A DNA stretch of 64,000 bases from Granulicella paludicola. GTDB taxonomy: Bacteria > Acidobacteriota > Terriglobia > Terriglobales > Acidobacteriaceae. The DNA lies in NCBI RefSeq assembly GCF_025685545.1, contig NZ_JAGSYC010000026.1, positions 434,001-498,000 of the forward strand. The letters run 5' to 3'. Below, one piece after another: positions 41,719 to 50,117 of the stretch. The translations under genes and the position numbers were made by a program. Positions within the stretch are counted from its first letter, which is position 1. Each line of letters opens with the position of its first letter. The notes below the pieces were generated by a model, which saw only the letters and a program-made list of their open reading frames with translations, had not been told where the DNA came from and did no database searches.

Positions 41719-43298
41719 TAGATCGACAGCGCTGCGCCGCGGCCCTTCTTGCTGAGCAGGTAGTCGAAGATGGTGCGCGATACGAAGACGGCGGTGAAGA
41801 TGTTCGCCAGCAAACCGAAGGTCAGCGTGACAGCGAAGCCCTTGACCGGACCGGTCCCGAAGATAAACAGGATGCCAGCGGAGACGATCGTCGTGATGTG
41901 CGTATCGACGATGGTGACCCAGGCGTGACCGAAGCCGTCTTCGATGGCCGCTGCTGCGGTCTTGCCGAGGCGAAGCTCTTCACGTACACGCTCGAAGATC
42001 AGCACGTTGGAGTCAACACCCATACCGATGGTGAGGATGACGCCCGCGATGCCAGGAAGCGTGAGTGTCGCGCCAGCGAAGCCCATGAAGCCGAGCAGGA
42101 TGACGAGGTTGAGCACCAGAGCGAGGTCGGCGTTGATGCCAGCGCCACGGTAGTAGATGAGCATGAAGACCATCACCGCGAGCATGCCGGCGATGGCTGC
42201 GACGACACCCTGATGGATGCTGGCAGCGCCGAGCGACGGGCCGACGGAGCGGGTCTCGAGGTACGAGATGGACGCTGGCAGCGAACCGGTGCGGAGCATC
42301 AGGCTGAGATCCTGTGCCTGCTCCTGCGTGAAGCCACCGGTGATGCGGCCTTGATCGTGGATTGGCTCCTGCACGCCTGCAACTTCGCGGACCTTGTTGT
42401 CGAGCACGATGGCCATCTGGCCGGTGCCCTTGATGGAGTCGGTGAACTTGTAGAAGCGATCACCGGCTTCGGTCGTGAGGTTGAAGGTGATGTCGGGGCG
42501 ACCGTTCTCGTCGGTCGAGGCCTGCGCATCGCGGAAGTCGGTGCCCTCGACGACAGCCACGCGCTTGAGAAGGAAGAACTCATCGGGACCGCCGATGCCG
42601 TTCGAACCCTTGACGAGCTCCTGGTCGGCCGGGATCACGTTGTTCAGCGCGGTCATAGCTTCCTGCTCGCTGCCGTAGGCGTTGATGACGCCATGAATCT
42701 CGAGCTTGGCGGTGGACTGAATGATGCTCTCGACGCGGTCCTGATCGGTGACGCCGGGGAGCTCTACGAGGATCTGGTTGTCGCCGACGCCGTAGGGCTC
42801 AACATGGGGCTCAGAGACTCCGAGCTTGTCGATGCGCTCGCGGATAGTCTCGATCGACTGGTCGAGCGTGCGGCTCTCCAACTGAGTGATCGCGCTGGGC
42901 GTCATGGTCATCGTGTAGTTGCCGCTGACGTTCGCGATGGAGTACGCCGCGTACACGTTGCCGGTGATGATGTCATGCACAGCCGACTGCTGAGTCGGGG
43001 TCACACCGTTGATGGTGATGACCTCGGGGTGCAGGAGGTCGAGCTTGGTCGCCGTGGCTCCGGTCGAAGCGAGTGCGGTGTTAAGCGTCTGCACATCGCG
43101 GTCGGTGCTGGAGTTGATCGCCTCGGCCACATGCACCTGGAGCACCAGGCGCGTGCCGCCCTGCAGGTCGAGTCCGAGGTGGATGCGATCGGTAATAGAC
43201 TGCTTGAACCCGCCATGTGGAATCCCGAAGATTCCGTAGACGAAGATCACCAGGACTGCCACGATAAAGCCAATTCTGCCGGCCAGTTTGTTGCCCAT
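41718..43298 (-). CDS. secD: Protein translocase subunit SecD
   Basis: Larger SecDF subunit, 526 residues. First span IGFIVAVLVIFVYGIFGIP, then the signature LGLDLQGGTRLVLQV. The periplasmic domain carries VEPYGVGDNQILVELPGV. The C-terminal block has five spans with GVDSNVLIFERVREEL and FVSRTIFDYLL. AAGGA lies 8 bases before the ATG. Middle gene of yajC-secD-secF. Length and all signature motifs are standard. Confidence 0.97.
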   Translation of the reverse strand: MGNKLAGRIGFIVAVLVIFVYGIFGIPHGGFKQSITDRIHLGLDLQGGTRLVLQVHVAEAINSSTDRDVQTLNTALASTGATATKLDLLHPEVITINGVTPTQQSAVHDIITGNVYAAYSIANVSGNYTMTMTPSAITQLESRTLDQSIETIRERIDKLGVSEPHVEPYGVGDNQILVELPGVTDQDRVESIIQSTAKLEIHGVINAYGSEQEAMTALNNVIPADQELVKGSNGIGGPDEFFLLKRVAVVEGTDFRDAQASTDENGRPDITFNLTTEAGDRFYKFTDSIKGTGQMAIVLDNKVREVAGVQEPIHDQGRITGGFTQEQAQDLSLMLRTGSLPASISYLETRSVGPSLGAASIHQGVVAAIAGMLAVMVFMLIYYRGAGINADLALVLNLVILLGFMGFAGATLTLPGIAGVILTIGMGVDSNVLIFERVREELRLGKTAAAAIEDGFGHAWVTIVDTHITTIVSAGILFIFGTGPVKGFAVTLTFGLLANIFTAVFVSRTIFDYLLSKKGRGAALSI

Positions 43299-43339
43299 CT
43301 GTATAGATCCTTAAGTAGAGAACGGTACGTCTTGAACTT

Positions 43340-43663
43340 TTATGCGGTGGTGGAGGTGTCGTCAGTGGTGACGGCAGCCACGGAGCTCTTCACGAACTCG
43401 ATTTTGACGTTGTCGGGCTGCGTGCGGAGGACAAGGACGTCGTCCTTGACTGACACGATGACGCCGCGAATGCCGCCGTTGGTGGTGACCTTGTCGCCGG
43501 CCTTGAGCTGCGAGAGCATCGCCTGCCAGGTCTTCTGCTTCTTCTGGTTGGGAGCAATCAGAAGAAAGTACATCACGACAAACATCAGCAGCAGGAGCGG
43601 GAGACCGCCCAGCTGGCCCAGGAATCCGGGCATTGCGAGAAAACCTAACGTCAGGATGCTCAA
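43340..43663 (-). CDS. yajC: Preprotein translocase subunit YajC
   Basis: Small accessory subunit of the SecDF complex, up to 107 residues. One membrane segment (LPLLLLMFVVMYFLLIAPNQ) followed by KKQKTWQAMLSQLKAGDKVTTNGGIRG, the YajC signature, and a small C-terminal beta domain. The frame begins with TTG at 43663; the ATG at 43633 is the alternative, giving 97 residues. It is 41 bases upstream of secD. Confidence 0.92.
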   Translation of the reverse strand: MSILTLGFLAMPGFLGQLGGLPLLLLMFVVMYFLLIAPNQKKQKTWQAMLSQLKAGDKVTTNGGIRGVIVSVKDDVLVLRTQPDNVKIEFVKSSVAAVTTDDTSTTA

Positions 43664-43934
43664 GACGGCTTTGCCTGCATCTCACATCGCGGCACGCAGA
43701 GGTTAAACTCTCTGCAGTCGACCCCGCCGGATGGAGTCTTCCTTAATCAAGATGTAGGGGATTTCGGTTGCCTGCACCAGAAGCGGGCAAGCGCGTTGAT
43801 GGACCGTGCCTGGATGAAGGTACACACCAGACGCACGTCGGCCAGCAACAGCGCAATCACACCTGAGCATTAAGCATCGCGGAACAATGGGGTGCTGTCA
43901 AGGAAATCGGGGGAAATCGGGTGGTTCGTGGATC

Positions 43935-44408
43935 TCAGGCCGACCGGCGCCGCAGCAGCACCGGCGAAAATGTCGCCAGGAACGCCACTAGAAGCAGCCC
44001 ACCCAGAGCCAGCGGTGTCCGGTTCACGGAGAACACCGCCCACGCCGAAAGCACCCAGAAAGCCATGTTCGCCGAGGCCGCCACATATACCCAGTCAGAG
44101 AACTTGTGCTGGTCGCGAACGAAATCCATCTCCGCCAGAGAAGGGTACGTCGTGGTGGGGGTGATCGTAAGCCGCAGAAGGATCACGGGCAGCAGGTTGA
44201 GAGCCAACACGAGCGCGACCCATAGGACCGGAGCGAACGGCTGCCCAAAGTGCGGCTCAATCAGCCAGGTGATTGCGACGGTCATCAGCACGTTGAGCGT
44301 AGCCCCCGCGTTCACCTGCGGCGGGAAGTGGCCCATATCGCTGAGCCTGTTCATCTGGTTCAACTTTTTTGCCGAAGATGCGGTGGTGTCGTGGCGTATC
44401 TCATTCAT
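43935..44408 (-). CDS. Hypothetical membrane protein
   Basis: About 157 residues from the ATG at 44408 (GAGG 8 bases upstream). Four likely membrane helices: NAGATLNVLMTVAITWLIEP, VLWVALVLALNLLPVILLRL, VYVAASANMAFWVLSAWAVF and LALGGLLLVAFLATFSPVLL. The ends are basic (C-terminus RRRSA). No family recognised; the pairing of helices looks like a small integral protein of unknown function. Divergent from the DUF427 gene with 64 bases between starts. Confidence 0.7.
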   Translation of the reverse strand: MNEIRHDTTASSAKKLNQMNRLSDMGHFPPQVNAGATLNVLMTVAITWLIEPHFGQPFAPVLWVALVLALNLLPVILLRLTITPTTTYPSLAEMDFVRDQHKFSDWVYVAASANMAFWVLSAWAVFSVNRTPLALGGLLLVAFLATFSPVLLRRRSA

Positions 44409-44472
44409 GCGGGGCCTCGCAGGGGTGGGTGCAGGAAAGAAGTTTACGCTGAAGAGAAAGGGGGTCTTCGAT

Positions 44473-44955
44473 ATGGTCAACGAGCTTGCCATCGAATCGG
44501 TATGGGACTATCCGCGACCGCCTCGTCTGGAGCCAGCGAAGCGCCGGATCAGGATCGTCCAAGGTGGGATTGTGCTGGCGGATACGACCAACGCGCTGCG
44601 CATCCTTGAGACCAGCCATCCTCCGGTCTACTATCTGCCGCCGCAGGATCTCGCCATGCAATACCTGCGGCCGTCCACGCGTCGACAGAGTTTCTGCGAG
44701 TTCAAAGGCATGGCGACCTACTGGAATATTGAGATACCGGGACACGTCTCGCTCGATGCTGCATGGAGTTATGCCGAGCCTTCGACGGAGTATGTTGCCT
44801 TGCGAGACCACCTGGCCTTTTATGCGAGCAAGGTGGAAGAGTGCTCCGTGGACGGCGAAGTCGTAGTGCCGCAGGAGGGGGATTTTTATGGCGGCTGGAT
44901 TACCTCGCATGTCTCTGGACCGTTCAAGGGAGCGGCAGGTACGCGTGGCTGGTAA
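44473..44955 (+). CDS. DUF427 domain protein
   Basis: Cytoplasmic protein of 160 residues. I chose the ATG at 44473 because AAAGGGGG lies about 8 bases upstream; the frame is open more than 180 codons further up over non-coding DNA and the divergent gene. The DUF427 core is plain: RRIRIVQGGIVLADTTNALRI, then ETSHPPVYYLPPQDLAMQYL, FKGMATYWNI, AAWSYAEPSTEY and HLAFYASKVEECSVDGE. It forms a small beta-barrel-like fold; biochemical role unestablished. Confidence 0.9.
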   Translation: MVNELAIESVWDYPRPPRLEPAKRRIRIVQGGIVLADTTNALRILETSHPPVYYLPPQDLAMQYLRPSTRRQSFCEFKGMATYWNIEIPGHVSLDAAWSYAEPSTEYVALRDHLAFYASKVEECSVDGEVVVPQEGDFYGGWITSHVSGPFKGAAGTRGW

Positions 44956-44956
44956 G

Positions 44957-45012
44957 AGCTGAAAGCTCCAGTTCTTCGTTATCGGTTGGAAAACCTGAGA
45001 ACGAAGAACGCA
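44957..45012. repeat. Inverted period-7 (heptamer) array, locus E
   Basis: AGCTGAA, AGCTCCA, GTTCTTC, GTTATCG, GTTGGAA in register, then AACCTGA, GAACGAA, GAACGCA. gttcttcgtt (44971-44980) pairs perfectly with aacgaagaac (45000-45009). Directly after the DUF427 stop, so it can serve as its terminator. Confidence 0.7.
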
Positions 45013-45034
45013 ACCTCTCGCGTTACCCTTGTTT

Positions 45035-46453
45035 ATGCTCTTTCGATTGAAGGATGTCCGCAGCGAACTGCCTGCGCTGATCTCGCTCGCCGTGCCACTG
45101 ATCGCCGGGGAGTTGGGATGGATGGCTATGTCGCTGGTCGACACCATCATGCTGGGCCACCTGCCGAACTCCTCGCTAGCTATGGCTGCGGCGGCTCTGG
45201 CGCAGGTGTTGTTCAATACGCTGTGCTTCGGGGTCGGCGGGGTGTTGCTGGGGCTCGATTCCCTGATCTCGCAGGCGCTGGGAGCACGAGAGCAGACGCA
45301 GGCCAATCGCTGGCTGCTGCATGGACTGGTGATGGCGTGCGCGCTCAGTGGCGTGTTGCTGCTGCTCTTTGGCTTCGGCCCGCACCTGATGCGGCTTATG
45401 CCGGTGGAGGTCGCCGTGCTCGACATCGCCATCCCCGCGATGCAGGGGCTGAACTACGGTACGCTGCCGCTGCTGCTGTACTTCACGCTACGCCGCTATG
45501 TGCAGGCTACCGGACACGGCAAGCCGATCGCGTTTGCACTGATCAGCGCCAACCTCGTGAATGCCGCAGCTGATTGGCTGCTGATCTACGGGCACAGATT
45601 TCATGTAAGCGGATATAGCCTGACGGTTCGTGCCTACGGTGTGGTGGGGTCTTCCTGGGCGACGAGCTTTGCGCGGTTCTATCTTTTTCTGGTGCTGGCG
45701 ATCGTGGTGTATTGGCTGGATCGCAAGCACCGCTATGGGCTGCGAGGGGTATCGCGTGAGATTGAGTATCAGCATTTGCGGAAGCTGTTTGTGCTGGGAG
45801 CTCCCGCAGGAGCTTCGATTTTTGTAGAGATCGGAATTTTTGCGCTGGTGACCTCGTTGATCGCGAGCTTTGGAAGAAATGCTCTGGCTGGGCACGAGGT
45901 TGCGCTGCAGTGTGCGAGCACAACGTTCATGGTGCCCTTTGCGATCTCATCGGCCACTTCGGTGCGCGTGGGACACGCTATTGGGAGAATGAGAACGGGA
46001 GCAGCCACCGTTGCGAACGTCGCTGCGGCCGGCTGGAGCGGCATTGGTGCGGGTGCAGGCTTTATGCTGGCGGCCTCGGTGGTGATGCTGACGGTTCCGG
46101 CGCGCATCGCGCATGTATTTACGCCGGACCCGGGTGTGATCGCGGCTGCGGTGCCGCTGATGCTGATCGCAGCAGGCTTTCAGTTCTTCGATGGCATCCA
46201 GATTAATGCCACTGGTGCTCTGCGAGGCGCGGGCAATACGACTACCGGATTGTGGACACAACTGGTTTGCTACTGGCTAGTCGGGATGCCGCTGGGAGCG
46301 CTGCTGGGTTTCCACGAAAAGATGGGGGCAGCCGGACTATGGTGGGGTCTGCTGATCGCGCTGACGGGGGCCGCGGTGGTGCTTCTGGCGGCTTGGCGGA
46401 AGACTCTGCGGGAGGTTGCTGCGGGGCTGCCTCAGAGGGCACACAGCATGTAG
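45035..46453 (+). CDS. MATE family efflux transporter (NorM/DinF-like)
   Basis: Inner-membrane Na+- or H+-coupled multidrug exporter of about 472 residues. The ATG at 45035 is used; a TTG two codons upstream is the other choice. Twelve helices in two homologous halves: ISLAVPLIAGELGWMAMSLV with VDTIMLGHLP starts the first, and LFVLGAPAGASIFVEIGIF opens the second. ALGAREQTQANRW and VGHAIGRMRTGAATV are the matching loops. It lacks a recognisable ribosome-binding site. Substrate unknown. It precedes the LOV kinase by 131 bases. Confidence 0.9.
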   Translation: MLFRLKDVRSELPALISLAVPLIAGELGWMAMSLVDTIMLGHLPNSSLAMAAAALAQVLFNTLCFGVGGVLLGLDSLISQALGAREQTQANRWLLHGLVMACALSGVLLLLFGFGPHLMRLMPVEVAVLDIAIPAMQGLNYGTLPLLLYFTLRRYVQATGHGKPIAFALISANLVNAAADWLLIYGHRFHVSGYSLTVRAYGVVGSSWATSFARFYLFLVLAIVVYWLDRKHRYGLRGVSREIEYQHLRKLFVLGAPAGASIFVEIGIFALVTSLIASFGRNALAGHEVALQCASTTFMVPFAISSATSVRVGHAIGRMRTGAATVANVAAAGWSGIGAGAGFMLAASVVMLTVPARIAHVFTPDPGVIAAAVPLMLIAAGFQFFDGIQINATGALRGAGNTTTGLWTQLVCYWLVGMPLGALLGFHEKMGAAGLWWGLLIALTGAAVVLLAAWRKTLREVAAGLPQRAHSM

Positions 46454-46504
46454 CGAGGACCTGAAAGCAGCAAACCCGCAGGGGTGTAAGAGCATCTCAA
46501 TATG

Positions 46505-46533
46505 TTGAGAAAACAATATCGCGGGTAGATATA
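46505..46533 (+). promoter_or_regulatory. Possible promoter of the LOV histidine kinase gene
   Basis: ttgaga (46505-46510), 17 bases, gatata (46528-46533), about 50 bases before the ATG. The -35 end overlaps the small inverted repeat ctcaa-tatg-ttgag. Confidence 0.4.
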
Positions 46534-46584
46534 AATCTAACTCGCTGACCTTGGCCACACGACTATAGGCCCGCATAGGGATAC

Positions 46585-48162
46585 ATGACTTCAACACTGA
46601 CATCTGAACTTCAGGCTGGCCTGCAGGCTGTTCACACTCTAGAGGGCCCGGGTAGCGGCATCGGACTTTTGATTCAAGATCCGATGAACCGGCGGTTGAT
46701 TGAGAGCGCTTCGTCCCATCTGGATCTGCAGTGCGTTGTTTTGAAGAATGAGCTGCTGTCACTCGATACGTTGACGCCGCTTGAAATGATCGTCACAGAC
46801 GCTGCCAATGCCGAGATGGTTCAATCCATTTTGACCGGCCACGAGGCGAAGGGCGAGGGTCTGAACCCTGCGCTTATTTCCGTCGCGGTTCGCGATGACT
46901 GCGAGTCGCAACCGGTCGCCAATTCCCATCCCTATGACGGTATGTTGTGCCTGCCTCAGACTCCTGCGCAGATTGCAGCGCAGCTAAGCCTGATGCTGTA
47001 CTCCCATCGAGCTTTTGCGCGGCGCTATCACAATGCGATTGAAGAGCTGCATTTGAATCGGCGCATCTTTCGCTCCGTAACGAGTGGCATCAGCGTTGCG
47101 GACGCAACGGAACCGGACGTTCCCTTGACGTACGTCAATCCGGCGTTCGAGGTGATGACGGGATATTCGCTCGAAGAAGTGATGGGGAAGAACTGCCGAT
47201 TTCTGCAAGGGAAAGATACCGACCAGGTGGGGGTGGACTCTGTGCGCACGGCCATTCGCGAGCGGCGTGAGGTCGTCGTCATCCTGAAGAATTATCGCAA
47301 GGATGGAACGCCATTCTGGAATGAGCTGTCGCTTTCTCCGATTCGCAATCGCGAAGGTGAAGTGACCCACTTTGTGGGCATCCAAACCGATGTGACGGCC
47401 CGGGTGGAGTTCGAGGCGGCGCTGCGCGAGAGTGAAAAGCTGGCTGCGGTCGGCAGACTCGCCAGCACGATTGCGCACGAGATCAACAATCCCCTCGAAT
47501 CGGTGATGAACCTGGTCTATATCGCTGCGAACTCCGAAAAGACCGACGACACTAAGAAATATCTGGCGATGGCTGATGCTGAGCTCCAGCGAGTCAAGCT
47601 GATTACGGCGCAGTCCTTGCGCTTCTTCAAGCAGTCGACCAAGCCTCAGTCGGTGCAAAGTTCGGAGTTGTTGAATTCGGTGCTCGATCTCTACGGATCT
47701 CGGTTGATCAATGCGAATGTGGCCATTGAACGCAGAGACCGGCGCTCAGGAAAGTTGACCTGCATGGAGAGCGAGATCCGGCAGGTGATGAATAATCTCG
47801 TGGGAAATGCGATCGACGCCATGCAAACAACCGGTGGAGGTCGCCTCCTCATTCGGACACGCGAAGCGACGGAGCCACGAGGCGGGCAGCGAGGCGTGCT
47901 TTTCACCTTCGCAGACACCGGCAGCGGCATCGATTCCGAGAACCTTTCGAGCATTTACCGTCCGTTCTTCACCACCAAGGGAGCAAACGGGACCGGGCTG
48001 GGCTTGTGGATCAGCAGCGGTATCGTTGACCGCCACAGTGGACGCCTGAAGGTGAAGAGCCGGCGATCGGCGAAGGGGAGTGGAACGGTGTTTCAACTTT
48101 TCCTCCCCTACAACGGTCAGTTGAAGCCGTTGCCCGAGGCGCTGAAGACCGGGATCCAGTAA
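46585..48162 (+). CDS. LOV-domain (blue-light) sensor histidine kinase
   Basis: Soluble sensor kinase of 525 residues. Residues 1-145 form a receiver-like alpha/beta region lacking a clear phospho-Asp pocket. Residues 165-275 are a PAS domain of the LOV class: GKNCRFLQG puts the photoactive Cys at 204, and flavin-binding residues match at Asn236 (KNYRKDG), Asn246 (FWNELSL) and Gln267 (FVGIQTDVT). A HisKA domain follows (VGRLASTIAHEINNPLE, His298), then HATPase_c with NLVGNAIDAM, DTGSGI and TGLGLWI. Blue light should form a flavin-Cys adduct and modulate autophosphorylation. No cognate regulator is adjacent. AGGGAT lies just before the ATG. Confidence 0.93.
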   Translation: MTSTLTSELQAGLQAVHTLEGPGSGIGLLIQDPMNRRLIESASSHLDLQCVVLKNELLSLDTLTPLEMIVTDAANAEMVQSILTGHEAKGEGLNPALISVAVRDDCESQPVANSHPYDGMLCLPQTPAQIAAQLSLMLYSHRAFARRYHNAIEELHLNRRIFRSVTSGISVADATEPDVPLTYVNPAFEVMTGYSLEEVMGKNCRFLQGKDTDQVGVDSVRTAIRERREVVVILKNYRKDGTPFWNELSLSPIRNREGEVTHFVGIQTDVTARVEFEAALRESEKLAAVGRLASTIAHEINNPLESVMNLVYIAANSEKTDDTKKYLAMADAELQRVKLITAQSLRFFKQSTKPQSVQSSELLNSVLDLYGSRLINANVAIERRDRRSGKLTCMESEIRQVMNNLVGNAIDAMQTTGGGRLLIRTREATEPRGGQRGVLFTFADTGSGIDSENLSSIYRPFFTTKGANGTGLGLWISSGIVDRHSGRLKVKSRRSAKGSGTVFQLFLPYNGQLKPLPEALKTGIQ

Positions 48163-48187
48163 GGGCTGCGCGAAGGATGTTCAGCCG

Positions 48188-48856
48188 TTATGCCAGCGTC
48201 TGCTCGGTGAGGATTTGCGCTTCTTCGAGCCGCTGCGCGTGGACTTCAAGGCGAATCTCCTGCTCTTCAAGTGTCATGTCATCGCGGCCATCCGTCCAGG
48301 CATAGGAGATGCCAGAGCTTCCAAGCGCGTGAGCGACGATGAGAGCATTGATTCGGCTCATCACGCCGAGAAGAGTCATTCCCTTGGGATCTTCGGCGGG
48401 GTCGTTGCCTTCTGCCTGGGGAAAGAGCTTCATGGCTGCCTGCAGCAGTTTGCGAGCCTGCGCTTCGTCCTCTCTACCCACGATGAGGCCGAGCTGCAAC
48501 AGTCCACGTGATCCTGTTGACCGGGGTTCGATTGCATCCCAGTTGACGACACGGTGCGGGATTTCAGCCTGGGTAAGCAGACGCAGCGCTTCGTTCAGAC
48601 GGAAGGCGTCGTCGAAGGTCTGGAGCTCGACCTCGTCGGCGTCGAGCGCCTCATCCGCAATCGCCGAGTGGTCGGGGAGCGGCTGTGTAACCGGCACGCC
48701 CGTCACGCTGAGACCGCGCTCTTTGATCACCTGAGCGAGCGCCTGCTGCGCGAGGTCGGTGAGATCGTCGCGGTGCTCGTGGAGGGCCAGCAGTTCTGCA
48801 TCACTGCGGTCGTTGTAGACGTCGAGGAAGTTTGCGAGTTCGCGATCGAGTGCCAT
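48188..48856 (-). CDS. Hypothetical protein, 222 residues
   Basis: Unrecognised cytoplasmic protein. I chose the ATG at 48856 (MALDRELANFLDVYNDRSDA) because the 28 codons further upstream in this frame are occupied by the terminator of the next gene. Residues 1-40 are a charged helix. The centre (FDDAFRLNEALRLLTQAEIP, then GLIVGREDEAQARKLL) resembles a signal-transducing DUF2007-like fold that senses adjacent subunits; this is weak. The C-terminal segment is acidic and helical. It converges on the LOV kinase gene with 25 bases between stops. Confidence 0.65.
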   Translation of the reverse strand: MALDRELANFLDVYNDRSDAELLALHEHRDDLTDLAQQALAQVIKERGLSVTGVPVTQPLPDHSAIADEALDADEVELQTFDDAFRLNEALRLLTQAEIPHRVVNWDAIEPRSTGSRGLLQLGLIVGREDEAQARKLLQAAMKLFPQAEGNDPAEDPKGMTLLGVMSRINALIVAHALGSSGISYAWTDGRDDMTLEEQEIRLEVHAQRLEEAQILTEQTLA

Positions 48857-48889
48857 CTCGGAGAGGCTATCACCGTCGCGCTTCAGCGC

Positions 48890-48924
48890 AAAAAAAATGG
48901 GCCGCTGTCTGAATACAGCGACCC
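48890..48924 (-). terminator. Terminator of the DoxX gene
   Basis: Stem gggccgctgt (48899-48908) against acagcgaccc (48915-48924), one mismatch (g/t wobble), then eight T on the minus strand. It decides the start of the downstream 222-residue protein. Confidence 0.88.
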
Positions 48925-48951
48925 GCGAATCGTAGAGCAACTTGCTTTTGA

Positions 48952-49329
48952 TTACGCCTTCGCCTGGAAGATGCCCGCAAACGCGGAACGCACGCCAGCG
49001 AAGGTCAGCAGCCAGAGAGTGACGACCACCGTAGCCATCGGCAGGCCCGCCGGAGCGAGGAAGACGTGGAAGAGGAAGATGTTGACGATCACCGGGCCCA
49101 GCAGAACGAGCGCCAGTGGAACGTAACGGCCTGCCAGCAGCAAGAGGCCCCCAACCAGTTGAAGAAGGAAGATCGCCACATAGTAGTGCGACATGAAGAT
49201 CGCGCCCATGAACTGTCCTGCCAGCCCCGTCGGCGGAGGCATGTGGATGAACTGCAGAAAGCCATTGGCGCCGAAGATCACGAAGATAAGGCCCAAAAGA
49301 TAACGTGCAATCAGAGAGGCGATACGCAT
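48952..49329 (-). CDS. DoxX-like integral membrane protein
   Basis: 125 residues with four membrane helices: ARYLLGLIFVIFGANGFLQF, AIFLLQLVGGLLLLAGRYVP, LALVLLGPVIVNIFLFHVFL and MATVVVTLWLLTFAGVRSAF. FGANGFLQF is the DoxX-type first-helix motif. AAGGA lies 8 bases before the ATG. Members often accompany redox or stress enzymes; here azoreductase sits 49 bases upstream in the same direction, so they may form an operon under the divergent TetR regulator. Confidence 0.85.
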   Translation of the reverse strand: MRIASLIARYLLGLIFVIFGANGFLQFIHMPPPTGLAGQFMGAIFMSHYYVAIFLLQLVGGLLLLAGRYVPLALVLLGPVIVNIFLFHVFLAPAGLPMATVVVTLWLLTFAGVRSAFAGIFQAKA

Positions 49330-49378
49330 AGATGTGTTCCTTTCAAGAGGGTTGGAGGCCAGGCCGTAACCGGATGGC

Positions 49379-50005
49379 TTACGCAGTTGCGAACTTCGAC
49401 TGGATCGCTTTCAGCTGCGGAGCGAGGAACTCAGCCCGGTCAGCACCGTAGTTCAGAGCAGCGGCGCCGCCGGCTGTCTGGAACGAGGTGTCCGTGACGC
49501 CGAGGAAGAAGAACAGCGTGCGCAGATAGGGCTCAGTGAAATTGAAGCTCTCTGCTGCAGTGCCGGGGCCGTACTCGCCGCCGGTGGCGATGAGGAAGTG
49601 GGCCTTCTTGCCCTTGAGCAGGCCCTGGGGCTTGCCATCGACGTACGCGAATGTCACACCCGCGCGGGCAATCTGATCGATCCAGAGCTTGAAGGTGCCG
49701 GGAACGCTGAAGTTATGCATAGGGATGCCGAAGACGTACTCGTCTGCGCTGAAGAGCTCGGCAGTGAGCGTGTCGGAGAGCGCAAGGGTGGCCTTCTGCT
49801 CTGCGCTGCGCTTGTCCTCAGGGGTAAAGGCAGCGCCGATCCACTCACCGTTCAGCGCAGTGAGGGGGGTCGTCGTAAGATCGCGGGTAATGACCGTGCC
49901 ACCCGGATTGGCGGCCTGCCAGTTCTTTACGAACTCAGCGGTGAGAGCGCGGCTGACCGAACGGTCGCCGGCAGGGCTGGAATCGAGATGCAAAAGTGTG
50001 GGCAT
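49379..50005 (-). CDS. azoR: FMN-dependent NADH-azoreductase (AcpD/AzoR)
   Basis: Flavodoxin-like quinone/azo reductase, 208 residues, cytoplasmic homodimer. LLHLDSSPAGDRSVSRALTA binds FMN phosphate at the N-terminus. VFGIPMHNFSVPGTFKLWID is the PMYNFSIPS-type motif. FLIATGGEYGPG is the third cofactor loop. It reduces quinones and azo compounds using NADH and is typically induced by electrophiles. GGAGAAACACC precedes the ATG. The promoter region between this gene and tetR carries two identical-looking operator motifs. Confidence 0.93.
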   Translation of the reverse strand: MPTLLHLDSSPAGDRSVSRALTAEFVKNWQAANPGGTVITRDLTTTPLTALNGEWIGAAFTPEDKRSAEQKATLALSDTLTAELFSADEYVFGIPMHNFSVPGTFKLWIDQIARAGVTFAYVDGKPQGLLKGKKAHFLIATGGEYGPGTAAESFNFTEPYLRTLFFFLGVTDTSFQTAGGAAALNYGADRAEFLAPQLKAIQSKFATA

Positions 50006-50033
50006 GGTGTTTCTCCTTCACGACAACTGATGC

Positions 50034-50091
50034 TTAGGCAACAGTTGTTGATTCAGGAGAACACAACAAATGTCGTTTAGGCAACAGCTGT
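50034..50091. promoter_or_regulatory. Candidate TetR operators between azoR and its regulator
   Basis: Direct repeats ttaggcaacagttgt (50034-50048) and ttaggcaacagctgt (50077-50091), 43 bases apart start to start, about four helical turns. The first holds CAAC-A-GTTG, a near palindrome, and also forms acaactg...cagttgt with 50022-50028. Confidence 0.65.
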
Positions 50092-50117
50092 CGAGTATTT
50101 GTTACACTAAATTTGCG

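Noticed and set aside
41898-43706. 602-codon plus-strand frame
   Set aside because: Antisense to secD and yajC, both unmistakable.
43921-44472. N-terminal extension of the DUF427 protein
   Set aside because: Covers the divergent membrane-protein gene; DUF427 proteins start near the chosen ATG.
48857-48940. 28-codon N-terminal extension of the 222-residue protein
   Set aside because: Occupied by the DoxX terminator with its T-tract; not signal- or domain-like.
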